Assembly (NCBI GenBank): GCA_018500075.1
Contig: JAHBAN010000209.1
Span: 1-16,242, forward strand
DNA length: 16,242 nucleotides
Reading direction: 5' to 3'
From: Flavobacteriia bacterium
GTDB lineage: Bacteria; Bacteroidota; Bacteroidia; Flavobacteriales; Flavobacteriaceae
Numbering within the stretch: position 1 is the stretch's first letter; each line of letters starts with the position of its first letter. The notes below the pieces were generated by a model. The model was given only the letters and a program-made list of their open reading frames with translations. It was not told the DNA's origin and made no database searches. Both the position numbers and the translations under genes were made by a program. Shown piece by piece: positions 1 to 6,892 of this stretch.

Positions 1-53
1 CACCCACCCCGCCGCACCAGAGCATGGTGCGCACAAACGGAGAGAGAAGATGA
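1..53 (+). CDS. possible 3' end of an upstream gene (partial)
   Basis: From base 3 an open frame reads sixteen codons (ending ...TNGERR) to a TGA at 51-53. This TGA forms a four-base ATGA overlap with the next gene's ATG at 50. Such overlaps are the normal junction in this window, so the frame may be the tail of an upstream operon gene. The tract is very short and another frame is also open, so this is weak support. No family can be recognised. Confidence 0.22.
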   Translation, partial: PTPPHQSMVRTNGERR

Positions 54-577
54 AAGGCGCACGCCCCGAGCAAGCGAGCCTCACCCGCGACACCGACCTT
101 GGCAAAACCGCCGAGACCAAAGCGGTGATCGAAGGCATGGTTGACGGTCTCAATGACCACCGCATCAGCGACATCGGCGAGTTTTTTGCCGAGAGCTTCC
201 GCTGGATGGGCAACACAGGCTGCGGCACAAAGCACGGGCTTCAGGCGTTTCAGGACAACTGGCAAAAGCCCTTTCAAGCCGCTTTTGGCGATAAGGTCTG
301 CATTGACGAGGCCCGCCTCTTTATGGGCGAATGGGCCGCTGCCTTTGGCCGTCAGGAGGCGACCCATCATGGCGAATTTATGGGGATCGCCGCCACGGGC
401 AAACGGATCGAAATCCGCTATATGGATTTCTGGAAAGTGGAAGACGGCAAGATCACCGACAATTATGTGATGGTTGATTTCCCCCATGTGCTGGCACAGC
501 TCGGCCACGATGTGTTTGCCGGCGAGGGCTGGGAAGCTTTTGACAGGGGCGAGCGCACACCGCCCCAACCGCACTAA
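50..577 (+). CDS. SnoaL-like (ester cyclase/NTF2-fold) protein, single domain
   Basis: The 175-residue product looks like the SnoaL/polyketide cyclase branch of the NTF2-like fold, a small cone-shaped alpha+beta barrel used by cyclases, isomerases and hydrolases of varied substrates. Residues about 25-165 carry the typical pattern: an initial helix, a GTKHGLQAF segment, and a C-terminal run GIAATGKRIEIRYMDFWKVE followed by DGKI. No signal peptide is seen, so it is probably cytoplasmic. The ATG is preceded by a purine-rich GGAGAGAGAAG, which supports this start. It is clearly related to the C-terminal half of the SnoaL protein at 1939-2988: GIAATGKRI and DFWKVEDGKI match GIAPTGKKI and DFWRLEQGKI there. 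The reaction is unknown. Context as first gene of a catabolic operon suggests an isomerisation, lyase or aldol-type step. Confidence 0.82.
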   Translation: MKGARPEQASLTRDTDLGKTAETKAVIEGMVDGLNDHRISDIGEFFAESFRWMGNTGCGTKHGLQAFQDNWQKPFQAAFGDKVCIDEARLFMGEWAAAFGRQEATHHGEFMGIAATGKRIEIRYMDFWKVEDGKITDNYVMVDFPHVLAQLGHDVFAGEGWEAFDRGERTPPQPH

Positions 578-599
578 AAAAGACTAAAGGAAAAGAGCC

Positions 600-1931
600 A
601 TGAGCATCACCTATCTCAAACAAGGCAAACCCGCCGCCGCCCGCGCCGAAGACGACGCACAGGTCGCCAATGCGGTTGCCGCCACGCTGAAAGACATCGA
701 GGCCCGCGGCGATGCGGCGGTGCGCGAGCTGGCCAATAAGTTTGACGGCTACGACCGCGAGACATACCGCCTCTCGGATGCCGAGATCGAAGAGATCATT
801 GCACAGGTCAGCCCGCAGGACATGGCCGACCTCAAATTTGCCCAAGAGCAGGTGCGCAACTTCGCTCAGGCGCAGCGCGATTCGATGCTTGATATCGAGG
901 TCGAAACGCTCCCCGGTGTGATCCTCGGCCACAAGAACATCCCTGTGCAGTCTGTCGGCTGCTATGTGCCGGGCGGCAAGTTCCCCATGGTGGCCTCCGC
1001 GCATATGTCCGTCGCCACCGCCTCTGTCGCCGGCGTGCCGCGCATCATTGCCTGCACCCCGCCGTTTAACGGCGTGCCAAACCCCGCCGTGATTGCCGCG
1101 ATGCACCTTGGCGGCGCCCATGAAATCTATGTGCTCGGCGGCATTCAGGCCGTCGGCGCTATGGCGATCGGCACAGAGACAATCAACCCCGTGCATCTCC
1201 TCGTTGGCCCCGGCAACGCCTTTGTCGCCGAAGCCAAGCGCCAGCTCTTTGGCCGCGTGGGGATCGACCTCTTTGCCGGCCCGACAGAAACCATGGTGAT
1301 CGCTGATGAAACCGGCGCCGATGCCGAGCTTTGCGCAACCGACCTTCTGGGGCAGGCGGAACATGGCTATAATTCGCCCTGCGTGTTGCTCACCAACTCC
1401 GAGAAGCTCGCCCGCGAAACCATGGCCGAAGTCGAGCGCATTCTCACGATCCTGCCCACAGCCGACACCGCGCGCAAAAGCTGGGAAGACTACGGCGAGG
1501 TTATCGTCTGTGACACCTATGAGGAGATGCTCACCGTGGCTGACGATATCGCCTCCGAACACGTGCAGGTGATGACAGATCGCGACGATTGGTTCCTTAA
1601 GCATATGACCTGCTATGGCGCGCTTTTCCTTGGGGCGCGCACCAATGTCGCCAATGGCGATAAGGTCATCGGCACAAACCATACTTTGCCGACGAAAAAA
1701 GCAGGCCGCTACACGGGCGGGCTTTGGGTTGGCAAATTTCTCAAAACCCACAGCTACCAGCGCGTGCTGACAGACGAGGCCGCCACCATGATCGGCGAAT
1801 ACGGCTCGCGGCTCTGTATGCTCGAAGGCTTCGTGGGCCACGCCGAACAGTGCAACATCCGAGTGCGCCGCTACGGCGGGCTGAATGTGCCTTACGGCGA
1901 AGGTGCGCCCTACCGCGACGCAGCGGAGTAA
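600..1931 (+). CDS. histidinol dehydrogenase family alcohol dehydrogenase (HisD/HpsN-like)
   Basis: A 443-residue zinc- and NAD-dependent dehydrogenase of the HisD family, which oxidises a primary alcohol through the aldehyde to the carboxylate. By comparison with E. coli HisD, all key residues are present: zinc ligands Gln252 and His255 (GQAEH), Asp354 (NGDKVIGTNH) and His414 (EGFVGHAEQ), and the catalytic pair Glu320-His321 (ASEHVQ). The ATG has AAGGA eight bases upstream. No histidine biosynthesis gene is nearby. From memory, the stretches VILGHKNIPVQSVGCYVPGG and TGGLWVGKFLKTHSYQRV resemble HpsN, the sulfopropanediol 3-dehydrogenase of Ruegeria and Cupriavidus, more than biosynthetic HisD. 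No sulfolactate lyase or other hps gene is in the window, so the substrate may be a different small polyol or amino/sulfo-alcohol. Family is certain; substrate is inference. Confidence 0.9.
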   Translation: MSITYLKQGKPAAARAEDDAQVANAVAATLKDIEARGDAAVRELANKFDGYDRETYRLSDAEIEEIIAQVSPQDMADLKFAQEQVRNFAQAQRDSMLDIEVETLPGVILGHKNIPVQSVGCYVPGGKFPMVASAHMSVATASVAGVPRIIACTPPFNGVPNPAVIAAMHLGGAHEIYVLGGIQAVGAMAIGTETINPVHLLVGPGNAFVAEAKRQLFGRVGIDLFAGPTETMVIADETGADAELCATDLLGQAEHGYNSPCVLLTNSEKLARETMAEVERILTILPTADTARKSWEDYGEVIVCDTYEEMLTVADDIASEHVQVMTDRDDWFLKHMTCYGALFLGARTNVANGDKVIGTNHTLPTKKAGRYTGGLWVGKFLKTHSYQRVLTDEAATMIGEYGSRLCMLEGFVGHAEQCNIRVRRYGGLNVPYGEGAPYRDAAE

Positions 1932-1938
1932 GCCGACA

Positions 1939-2988
1939 ATGGACATCCAGACCCGCAACAAAGCCGTCATAGCGCCCCTCAGAGCGGCGATGTATGACTT
2001 TTCCGAAAGCACTGTGCGCGCGGCCCTCTCGGAGGCGGCCGCGCCAGATGCGGTGTTTCACCACTGCCACCCGCTCGGCGACAGCACGGGGCCGGAGGCG
2101 TTCTATGCGCGCGCCTATGCTCCGCTCTTTGCGGCGTTCCCCGACCTTGAGCGCCGCGACTATATTGTCATGGCCGGCCCTGATGATGACGGGGCCGAAT
2201 GGGTCGGCTGCGGCGGCTATTACTGCGGGACATTTGCCGCGCCCTGGCTCGACATTCCGCCCACCGGCCACATGGCCCATATGCGCTTTCACGAGTTCTA
2301 CCGCATGGAAGGCGGCAAGATCGTCGAGGTTCAGGCGATCTGGGATATCCCCGAGCTGATGATGCAGGCCCGCGCCTGGCCCATGGCTCCCTCGCTGGGG
2401 CGCGAGTGGGCGGTGCCTGCGCCCGCCACAAACGATGGCATCCAGAGTGCGCCCTATGATGCGGCCAAAAGCACTGCCACCAAAGACCTCATCGTCGATA
2501 TGCTCACCCACATGACCCGCCACCCAAGCAAGGGTGGCCCCGAGGTGATGGAGATGGAACGCTTCTGGCATGAGCGCATGAGCTGGTATGGCCCCGCAGG
2601 GATCGGCACAGCGCGCGGCATATCGGGCTTTCGCAACTGGCATCAAATCCCCTTTCTCAACGCCATGCCCGACCGTGGCCAACATGGCGACGAAGTCACC
2701 CATCACTTTTTTGGCGAGGGCAACTATGCCGCCGTCACAGGCTGGCCCGATATGATGCAAACCCTTAGCCACAGTGGCTGGATGGGCATCGCGCCCACAG
2801 GCAAGAAAATCACCATGCGCAGCCTCGATTTCTGGCGGCTGGAGCAGGGCAAGATCCGCGAAAACTGGGTGCTCGTTGACCTTTTGCACGCCTATGAGCA
2901 GCTCGGGGTTGATGTCTTTGCCCGCCTGCGCGAATTCAATAAGGTGCGCCACATCGCCCCTCTGAACATTCCGACAGGACAAAGCTGA
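1939..2988 (+). CDS. tandem SnoaL-like (ester cyclase/NTF2-fold) protein, two domains
   Basis: A 349-residue protein built from two SnoaL/NTF2-like domains. The N-terminal domain spans about residues 5-145 (MYDFSES through EGGKIVEVQAIWDIPELM). The C-terminal domain spans about 175-340 (KDLIVDML through DLLHAYEQLGVDVFARL). The C-terminal domain is a paralogue of the single-domain protein at 50-577, sharing the GIAxTGKxI and DFWxxExGKI signatures. The ATG at 1939, seven bases after the upstream stop, is chosen because GGAG lies about eleven bases before it; an in-frame ATG at 1885 would sit inside the upstream gene. The stop TGA shares a base with the next ATG (TGATG), indicating translational coupling with the SDR gene. 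No signal peptide or membrane segment is seen. The reaction is unknown; it is probably a cytoplasmic enzyme of the same pathway. Confidence 0.83.
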   Translation: MDIQTRNKAVIAPLRAAMYDFSESTVRAALSEAAAPDAVFHHCHPLGDSTGPEAFYARAYAPLFAAFPDLERRDYIVMAGPDDDGAEWVGCGGYYCGTFAAPWLDIPPTGHMAHMRFHEFYRMEGGKIVEVQAIWDIPELMMQARAWPMAPSLGREWAVPAPATNDGIQSAPYDAAKSTATKDLIVDMLTHMTRHPSKGGPEVMEMERFWHERMSWYGPAGIGTARGISGFRNWHQIPFLNAMPDRGQHGDEVTHHFFGEGNYAAVTGWPDMMQTLSHSGWMGIAPTGKKITMRSLDFWRLEQGKIRENWVLVDLLHAYEQLGVDVFARLREFNKVRHIAPLNIPTGQS

Positions 2989-3752
2989 TGACCCTGCCCA
3001 AGACACCCTCCATGACCCTCACAGGCAAGCGCGCCCTCGTCACCGGCGCCTCCTCGGGTATTGGTCAGGGCTGTGCCGTGGCGCTGGCCGAAGCGGGCGC
3101 CCATGTGGTGTGCTCCGCACGCGGCGTGGCGCGGCTGGAAGAGACAGTGGCGGCAATGGCCGCAGAGGGCTGGTCGGCCGAAGCGTTGGCGCTAGATATC
3201 TCCGATCTTGACGCGATAGAGGCCGTTTTGGCCGATCACCCGGCCTTTGATATTGTGGTCAATGCGGCGGGCTATGCCAAACATGGCCCCGCCGTCGACA
3301 CCGCCCCCGCCGATTTTGACGCGGTGATGAACATCAACCTGCGCGGCGCCTATTTCCTCTCGGCATGGGCCGCAAAATCCATGCAAGAGGCAGGCATCGA
3401 AGGCAGCATCATCCACATCTCCTCCCAGATGGGCCATGTCGGCGGGATCGACCGCGCGGTTTATTGCGCCTCCAAGTTCGGGCTGGAAGGCATGGTCAAG
3501 GCCATGGCGATCGAATGGGGCAAAGCGCGCATCCGTATCAACACGATCTGCCCGACCTTCATCCGCACCCCCCTGACCGAACCGACCTTCGCAGACCCGG
3601 CCCGCGTGGCGTGGATCGAGGAAAAGATCAAACTGGGCCGCACCGGCACAGTCGAGGACATCATGGGCGCGGTGCTTTATCTGGCCTCGCCGGCCTCAAG
3701 CCTTGTGACCGGCAGCTCGATGCTGATTGACGGAGGTTGGACAGCGGACTGA
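2988..3752 (+). CDS. short-chain dehydrogenase/reductase (classical SDR)
   Basis: A 254-residue classical SDR that would interconvert a secondary alcohol and a ketone with a nicotinamide cofactor. Visible landmarks in order are the cofactor-binding TGASSGIG at residues 19-26, Asp70 near the adenine, NAAG at 92-95, an active-site serine in HISSQM (about 145-146), and the catalytic Tyr159-xxx-Lys163 (YCASK). The C-terminal GSSMLIDGGW is typical of the family. After the second strand the sequence is CSAR rather than an acidic residue, which leans toward NADP(H) but does not prove it. The start is coupled to the previous stop (TGATG), with AGGA eight bases upstream. Sitting between SnoaL genes and a LacI regulator, it probably oxidises or reduces a pathway intermediate. 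Substrate cannot be read from sequence. Confidence 0.9.
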   Translation: MTLPKTPSMTLTGKRALVTGASSGIGQGCAVALAEAGAHVVCSARGVARLEETVAAMAAEGWSAEALALDISDLDAIEAVLADHPAFDIVVNAAGYAKHGPAVDTAPADFDAVMNINLRGAYFLSAWAAKSMQEAGIEGSIIHISSQMGHVGGIDRAVYCASKFGLEGMVKAMAIEWGKARIRINTICPTFIRTPLTEPTFADPARVAWIEEKIKLGRTGTVEDIMGAVLYLASPASSLVTGSSMLIDGGWTAD

Positions 3753-4771
3753 TGAGCATGGGCAAGGTCACCTCGGCAGAAGTTGCAGCCAAGGCCGGCG
3801 TGAGCCAGTCCGCGGTGAGCCGTGTCTTCACGCCGGGGGCTTCGGCCTCTTCTGCCACAGCGGCCAAAGTGCGCAAAGCCGCCAAAGAGCTGGGCTATCG
3901 CCCCAATGTTCTGGCGCGGGCCATGGTCTCGGGCAAAAGCCGTATCATAGGGCTTGTCGTCGCCTATCTGGAAAACCAGTTCTACCCCGAAGCGCTGGAG
4001 CGGCTCTCCAATGCGCTTCAGGCCGAGGGCTATCATGTGCTGATCTTTATGGCCTCCCAAACGGCGGGCGATATTGACGGGGTTGTCGAGGAAATTCTCG
4101 ATTATCAGGTCGACGGGATCGTCGCGGCCTCAGTGGCCATGTCCTCCGATCTCACCGAGCGGTGCCGTGCGGCGGGGGTTCCGCTTGTGCTCTTCAACCG
4201 CGCCCAAGACAGCGCCGACATCTCGGCTGTCACCTCAGACAACCTTGCCGGTGGCAAAAAGGCCGCCGCATTCCTGCTGTCGGCGGGCCATAGAAAAATC
4301 GGCTATATCGCAGGCTGGGAAGGCGCTTCGACCCAGCGTGACCGCGAGCTTGGCTTCACCCGCGAACTGGCAAGTGCCGGCCTGTCGCTGCACAGCCGCG
4401 AGGTGGGGGATTATACCATGCAAGGCGCGCGCGCAGCGACCTTGCGAATGTTTGCCGCCGACCCGCCCGAAGCGGTGTTTGTCGCCAATGACCATATGTG
4501 TTTCGCGGTGATGGACACGCTGCGTTACGAGCTGGGCCTCTCGGTGCCCGATGATGTTTCGGTGGTTGGCTATGACGATGTGCCCATGGCGGCCTGGCCC
4601 GCCTATAGCCTGACCACAGTGCGCCAGCCGGCTGGCCGTATGGTCGCGCAAACCGTTTCGCTTCTTTTAAACCAGATCAATACCGCCTCTAGCGCACCCC
4701 AACAGATCCGCATCGACGGCCCGCTTGTGGTGCGCGGCTCGGCTAAACTTCCCAAAGGATGGACCTCATGA
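3752..4771 (+). CDS. LacI family transcriptional regulator
   Basis: A 339-residue regulator with an N-terminal LacI-type helix-turn-helix at about residues 7-26 (TSAEVAAKAGVSQSAVSRVF) and a hinge helix region near YRPNVLARAM. A periplasmic-binding-protein-like effector domain follows (SRIIGLVVAYLENQFYPEAL through DDVSVVGYDDVPMAAWPAYSLTTV). LacI proteins usually repress catabolic operons until a small effector binds. The ATG at 3752 shares its A with the TGA of the SDR gene, and an alternative ATG two codons later is possible. The stop overlaps the next gene by ATGA. Being inside the operon, it probably controls its own transcription along with the pathway genes, with the substrate or an intermediate as effector. 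I did not find a convincing LacI-type palindrome inside the window; the likely operator is upstream of base 1. Confidence 0.92.
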   Translation: MSMGKVTSAEVAAKAGVSQSAVSRVFTPGASASSATAAKVRKAAKELGYRPNVLARAMVSGKSRIIGLVVAYLENQFYPEALERLSNALQAEGYHVLIFMASQTAGDIDGVVEEILDYQVDGIVAASVAMSSDLTERCRAAGVPLVLFNRAQDSADISAVTSDNLAGGKKAAAFLLSAGHRKIGYIAGWEGASTQRDRELGFTRELASAGLSLHSREVGDYTMQGARAATLRMFAADPPEAVFVANDHMCFAVMDTLRYELGLSVPDDVSVVGYDDVPMAAWPAYSLTTVRQPAGRMVAQTVSLLLNQINTASSAPQQIRIDGPLVVRGSAKLPKGWTS

Positions 4772-5742
4772 AAGGCTTCTCAAACCGCTTCACCGATTTT
4801 CCCGATTATATCATCGGCATCACCAAGGAAATCTGGGAAGACCGCGGCATCGCCACGCTGCACGACTATTACGCCCCCGATATTCCTGTGCGCTCGCCCG
4901 CCTCTGTGGTGAAGGGCAACCAAGGCGTGATCGCCGCCACAATGGCGACCCTGCACGAGTTCCCCGACCGCACGCTCTTTGGCGAAGATGTGATCTGGTC
5001 GGGCACACCGGAGGAGGGATTGCTTTCGTCGCACCGGCTGCATTCCACAGCGACCCATGCCAACGATGGGGTCTATGGCAAGGCCACGGGCAAGCGCCTG
5101 AGCTACCGGATCATCGCCGACTGCCACGCCATCAACAACCAGATCAACGACGAATGGCTGATCCGCGACCAAGGCGCAATCGTGCGCCAGCTTGGCTGGG
5201 AGCCGAAGGCCTACGCGCGCGATCTTATCGCCCGCGAGGGCGGCCCGGAGAGCTGCGTGCAGCCCTTCACCCCCGCGATCGACATTGAAGGCCCCTATAA
5301 GGGGCGCGGCAATGACAACGCATGGGGCGCAAAATACGCCGATATTCTCACCCGCATCATGGGGGCCGATTTCACCGTGATCCCGAAAGAATACGACCGT
5401 GGCGCAAACCTCGAATATGCGGGCGGCGTCTCGGCGCTCAGCCATGACGGGGCCGACAAATTCTGGATGGGCCTGCGCGCCTCCTTCCCGAACGCCAAGT
5501 TCACCATCGAGCACCAGATCGGCCGCGACGACGATATGATGCCGCCCCGCGCCGCCATCCGCTGGAGCCTGCACGGCAAGCACGACGGCTGGGGCGTCTA
5601 CGGCGCGCCAACCGGTGCTGAGGTCTATATCATGGGCGCGAGCCACGCCGAATTCGGGCCATGGGGCCTGCGCCGCGAATATACACTTTACGATGAAACA
5701 TCGGTCTGGAAACAGATCCTGCTCAAAACAGGCGATCTCTGA
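4768..5742 (+). CDS. SnoaL-like (NTF2-fold) protein, two divergent domains
   Basis: A 324-residue protein that looks like two SnoaL/NTF2-like domains. The first covers about residues 5-150 (YIIGITKEIWEDRGIATLHDYYAPDI through INDEWLIRDQGAIVRQLGWEP). The second covers about 185-320 (AWGAKYADILTRIMG through EYTLYDETSVWKQIL). The first domain shows the helix-strand layout and the terminal INDEWLIRDQGAI segment common in SnoaL proteins. The second carries AAIRWSLHGKHDGWGVYGAPTG. It is less similar to the two upstream SnoaL proteins than they are to each other. An in-frame ATG at 4759 exists, but the ATG at 4768 is preferred: AAAGGA lies eight bases before it and it forms an ATGA overlap with the lacI stop. 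No signal peptide. Reaction unknown; the position within the operon implies a pathway role. Confidence 0.78.
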   Translation: MKGFSNRFTDFPDYIIGITKEIWEDRGIATLHDYYAPDIPVRSPASVVKGNQGVIAATMATLHEFPDRTLFGEDVIWSGTPEEGLLSSHRLHSTATHANDGVYGKATGKRLSYRIIADCHAINNQINDEWLIRDQGAIVRQLGWEPKAYARDLIAREGGPESCVQPFTPAIDIEGPYKGRGNDNAWGAKYADILTRIMGADFTVIPKEYDRGANLEYAGGVSALSHDGADKFWMGLRASFPNAKFTIEHQIGRDDDMMPPRAAIRWSLHGKHDGWGVYGAPTGAEVYIMGASHAEFGPWGLRREYTLYDETSVWKQILLKTGDL

Positions 5743-5889
5743 TGCCGCTCAAATCAAAATCTCTCAAACGCCGTCACGGCTATCTGGCAAGCCTGCGCGC
5801 GCGCCGGCTCAATCTGCATCCGCCCGGCTCCTAGCCCCGCCTTATGCAGACAGACCAAACGAGATATTTTGAAAGAGTAGGATACCACA

Positions 5890-6855
5890 ATGACACCTCA
5901 AGACATGGAAGCCCGCATCGTCCGCTATGGCGATTTACAGCCATGCAAAACCGCCTTCATCGACGCCCACACGCCGGGCAGCAACCAGAAGGAAAACTTC
6001 ACGATCATCGGCGGCGGCGTCTCAGAGTCGCCCGACCAACACGTGCACATCAATATCCCGCATGGCTTTAACATCGGCGCGGCGGGCCAGCCGCCCAAAT
6101 GCCGCAACTCGCTGCATGACCACCACACCGCCGAGGCCTTCTTTGTGCTGTCAGGCAAATGGCGCTTCTTCTGGGGCCGCTGGGGCGACGCGGGCGAAGT
6201 CACGCTGGAAAAGGGCGATATCTTCAACATCCCCACAGGTATCTTCCGTGGCTTTGAAAACATCGGCGACGACTACGGCATGATCATGGCGATCCTTGGC
6301 GGCGATGATGCGGGCGGTGGCGTCATGTGGGCACCACAAGTTATCCAAGACGCCGCCGATCACGGCCTCATCCTTGGCGACAACGGCAAGCTCTATGACA
6401 GCAAGCGCCAGCAAAAGCTGCCAGACGGGGTCAAGCCCATGCCCGTGATGCCCCCCGAAGAGCTGGCCAAACGCCCCGAGCCGACCACGGCAGAGGTGCT
6501 GCCCAACCATGTGGCCCGCTACTGGGATATGGTCGCGCTGGCCGACCGTAAGCCCTGCAAGGTCATCGGCGAGACGGGGCTTCTGCGCGACAGACCCGGC
6601 TTTGAGGTTGATTTTATCACCCGTGGCAGCGCCACAGCGGCCAAGCATTCTCACACGCGCCCCTCGGTGCTCATGCCCGTCACAGGCCACTGGCGTGTGG
6701 AGTGGGACGGCGGCCATGCCACCCTCGCTCCGGGCGATACGATGTCTGTGCCCGAAAACCTCGCCCATTCGGCTGTGCCCTCGATGACAGGTGACGCAGC
6801 GCTCTACCACATCGTCGCCACGGACGACCCGGCCGGCAAGACATGGCAGGGCTAA
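5890..6855 (+). CDS. bicupin protein
   Basis: A 321-residue protein with two cupin barrels. The N-terminal cupin has a candidate metal motif at His76, His78/His79 and Glu82 (HDHHTAEAFFVLSG), followed by GDIFNIPTGIFRGFEN, where an arginine occupies the region that normally offers the distal histidine. The C-terminal cupin has His253 and His255 (KHSHTRPSVLMPVTG) and a distal His293 (ENLAHSAV) but no Glu in the first motif. Bicupins include dioxygenases, decarboxylases and isomerases; this one cannot be assigned further. The ATG has AGGA within ten bases. It follows a 147-nt gap after the SnoaL gene, the only sizeable gap in the cluster, so a separate promoter there is possible. The next gene begins 37 nt downstream. 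Confidence 0.83.
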   Translation: MTPQDMEARIVRYGDLQPCKTAFIDAHTPGSNQKENFTIIGGGVSESPDQHVHINIPHGFNIGAAGQPPKCRNSLHDHHTAEAFFVLSGKWRFFWGRWGDAGEVTLEKGDIFNIPTGIFRGFENIGDDYGMIMAILGGDDAGGGVMWAPQVIQDAADHGLILGDNGKLYDSKRQQKLPDGVKPMPVMPPEELAKRPEPTTAEVLPNHVARYWDMVALADRKPCKVIGETGLLRDRPGFEVDFITRGSATAAKHSHTRPSVLMPVTGHWRVEWDGGHATLAPGDTMSVPENLAHSAVPSMTGDAALYHIVATDDPAGKTWQG

Positions 6856-6892
6856 GCGCCATACCGGCGCGCAAAGAGTGAAAGGACACCCC

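Noticed and set aside
600..1931. Biosynthetic histidinol dehydrogenase (hisD)
   Set aside because: The family is right, but there are no histidine genes nearby, the operon is catabolic in character, and the sequence resembles HpsN-type dehydrogenases more closely.
453..2012. Long minus-strand open frame opposite the HisD-like gene
   Set aside because: It mirrors the codon structure of a well-conserved enzyme with intact catalytic residues; high GC often leaves long open antisense frames. The translation resembles no family.
1741..3006. Long minus-strand open frame opposite the two-domain SnoaL gene
   Set aside because: Antisense to a recognisable SnoaL protein, with no ribosome site or recognisable domain; treated as a GC artefact.
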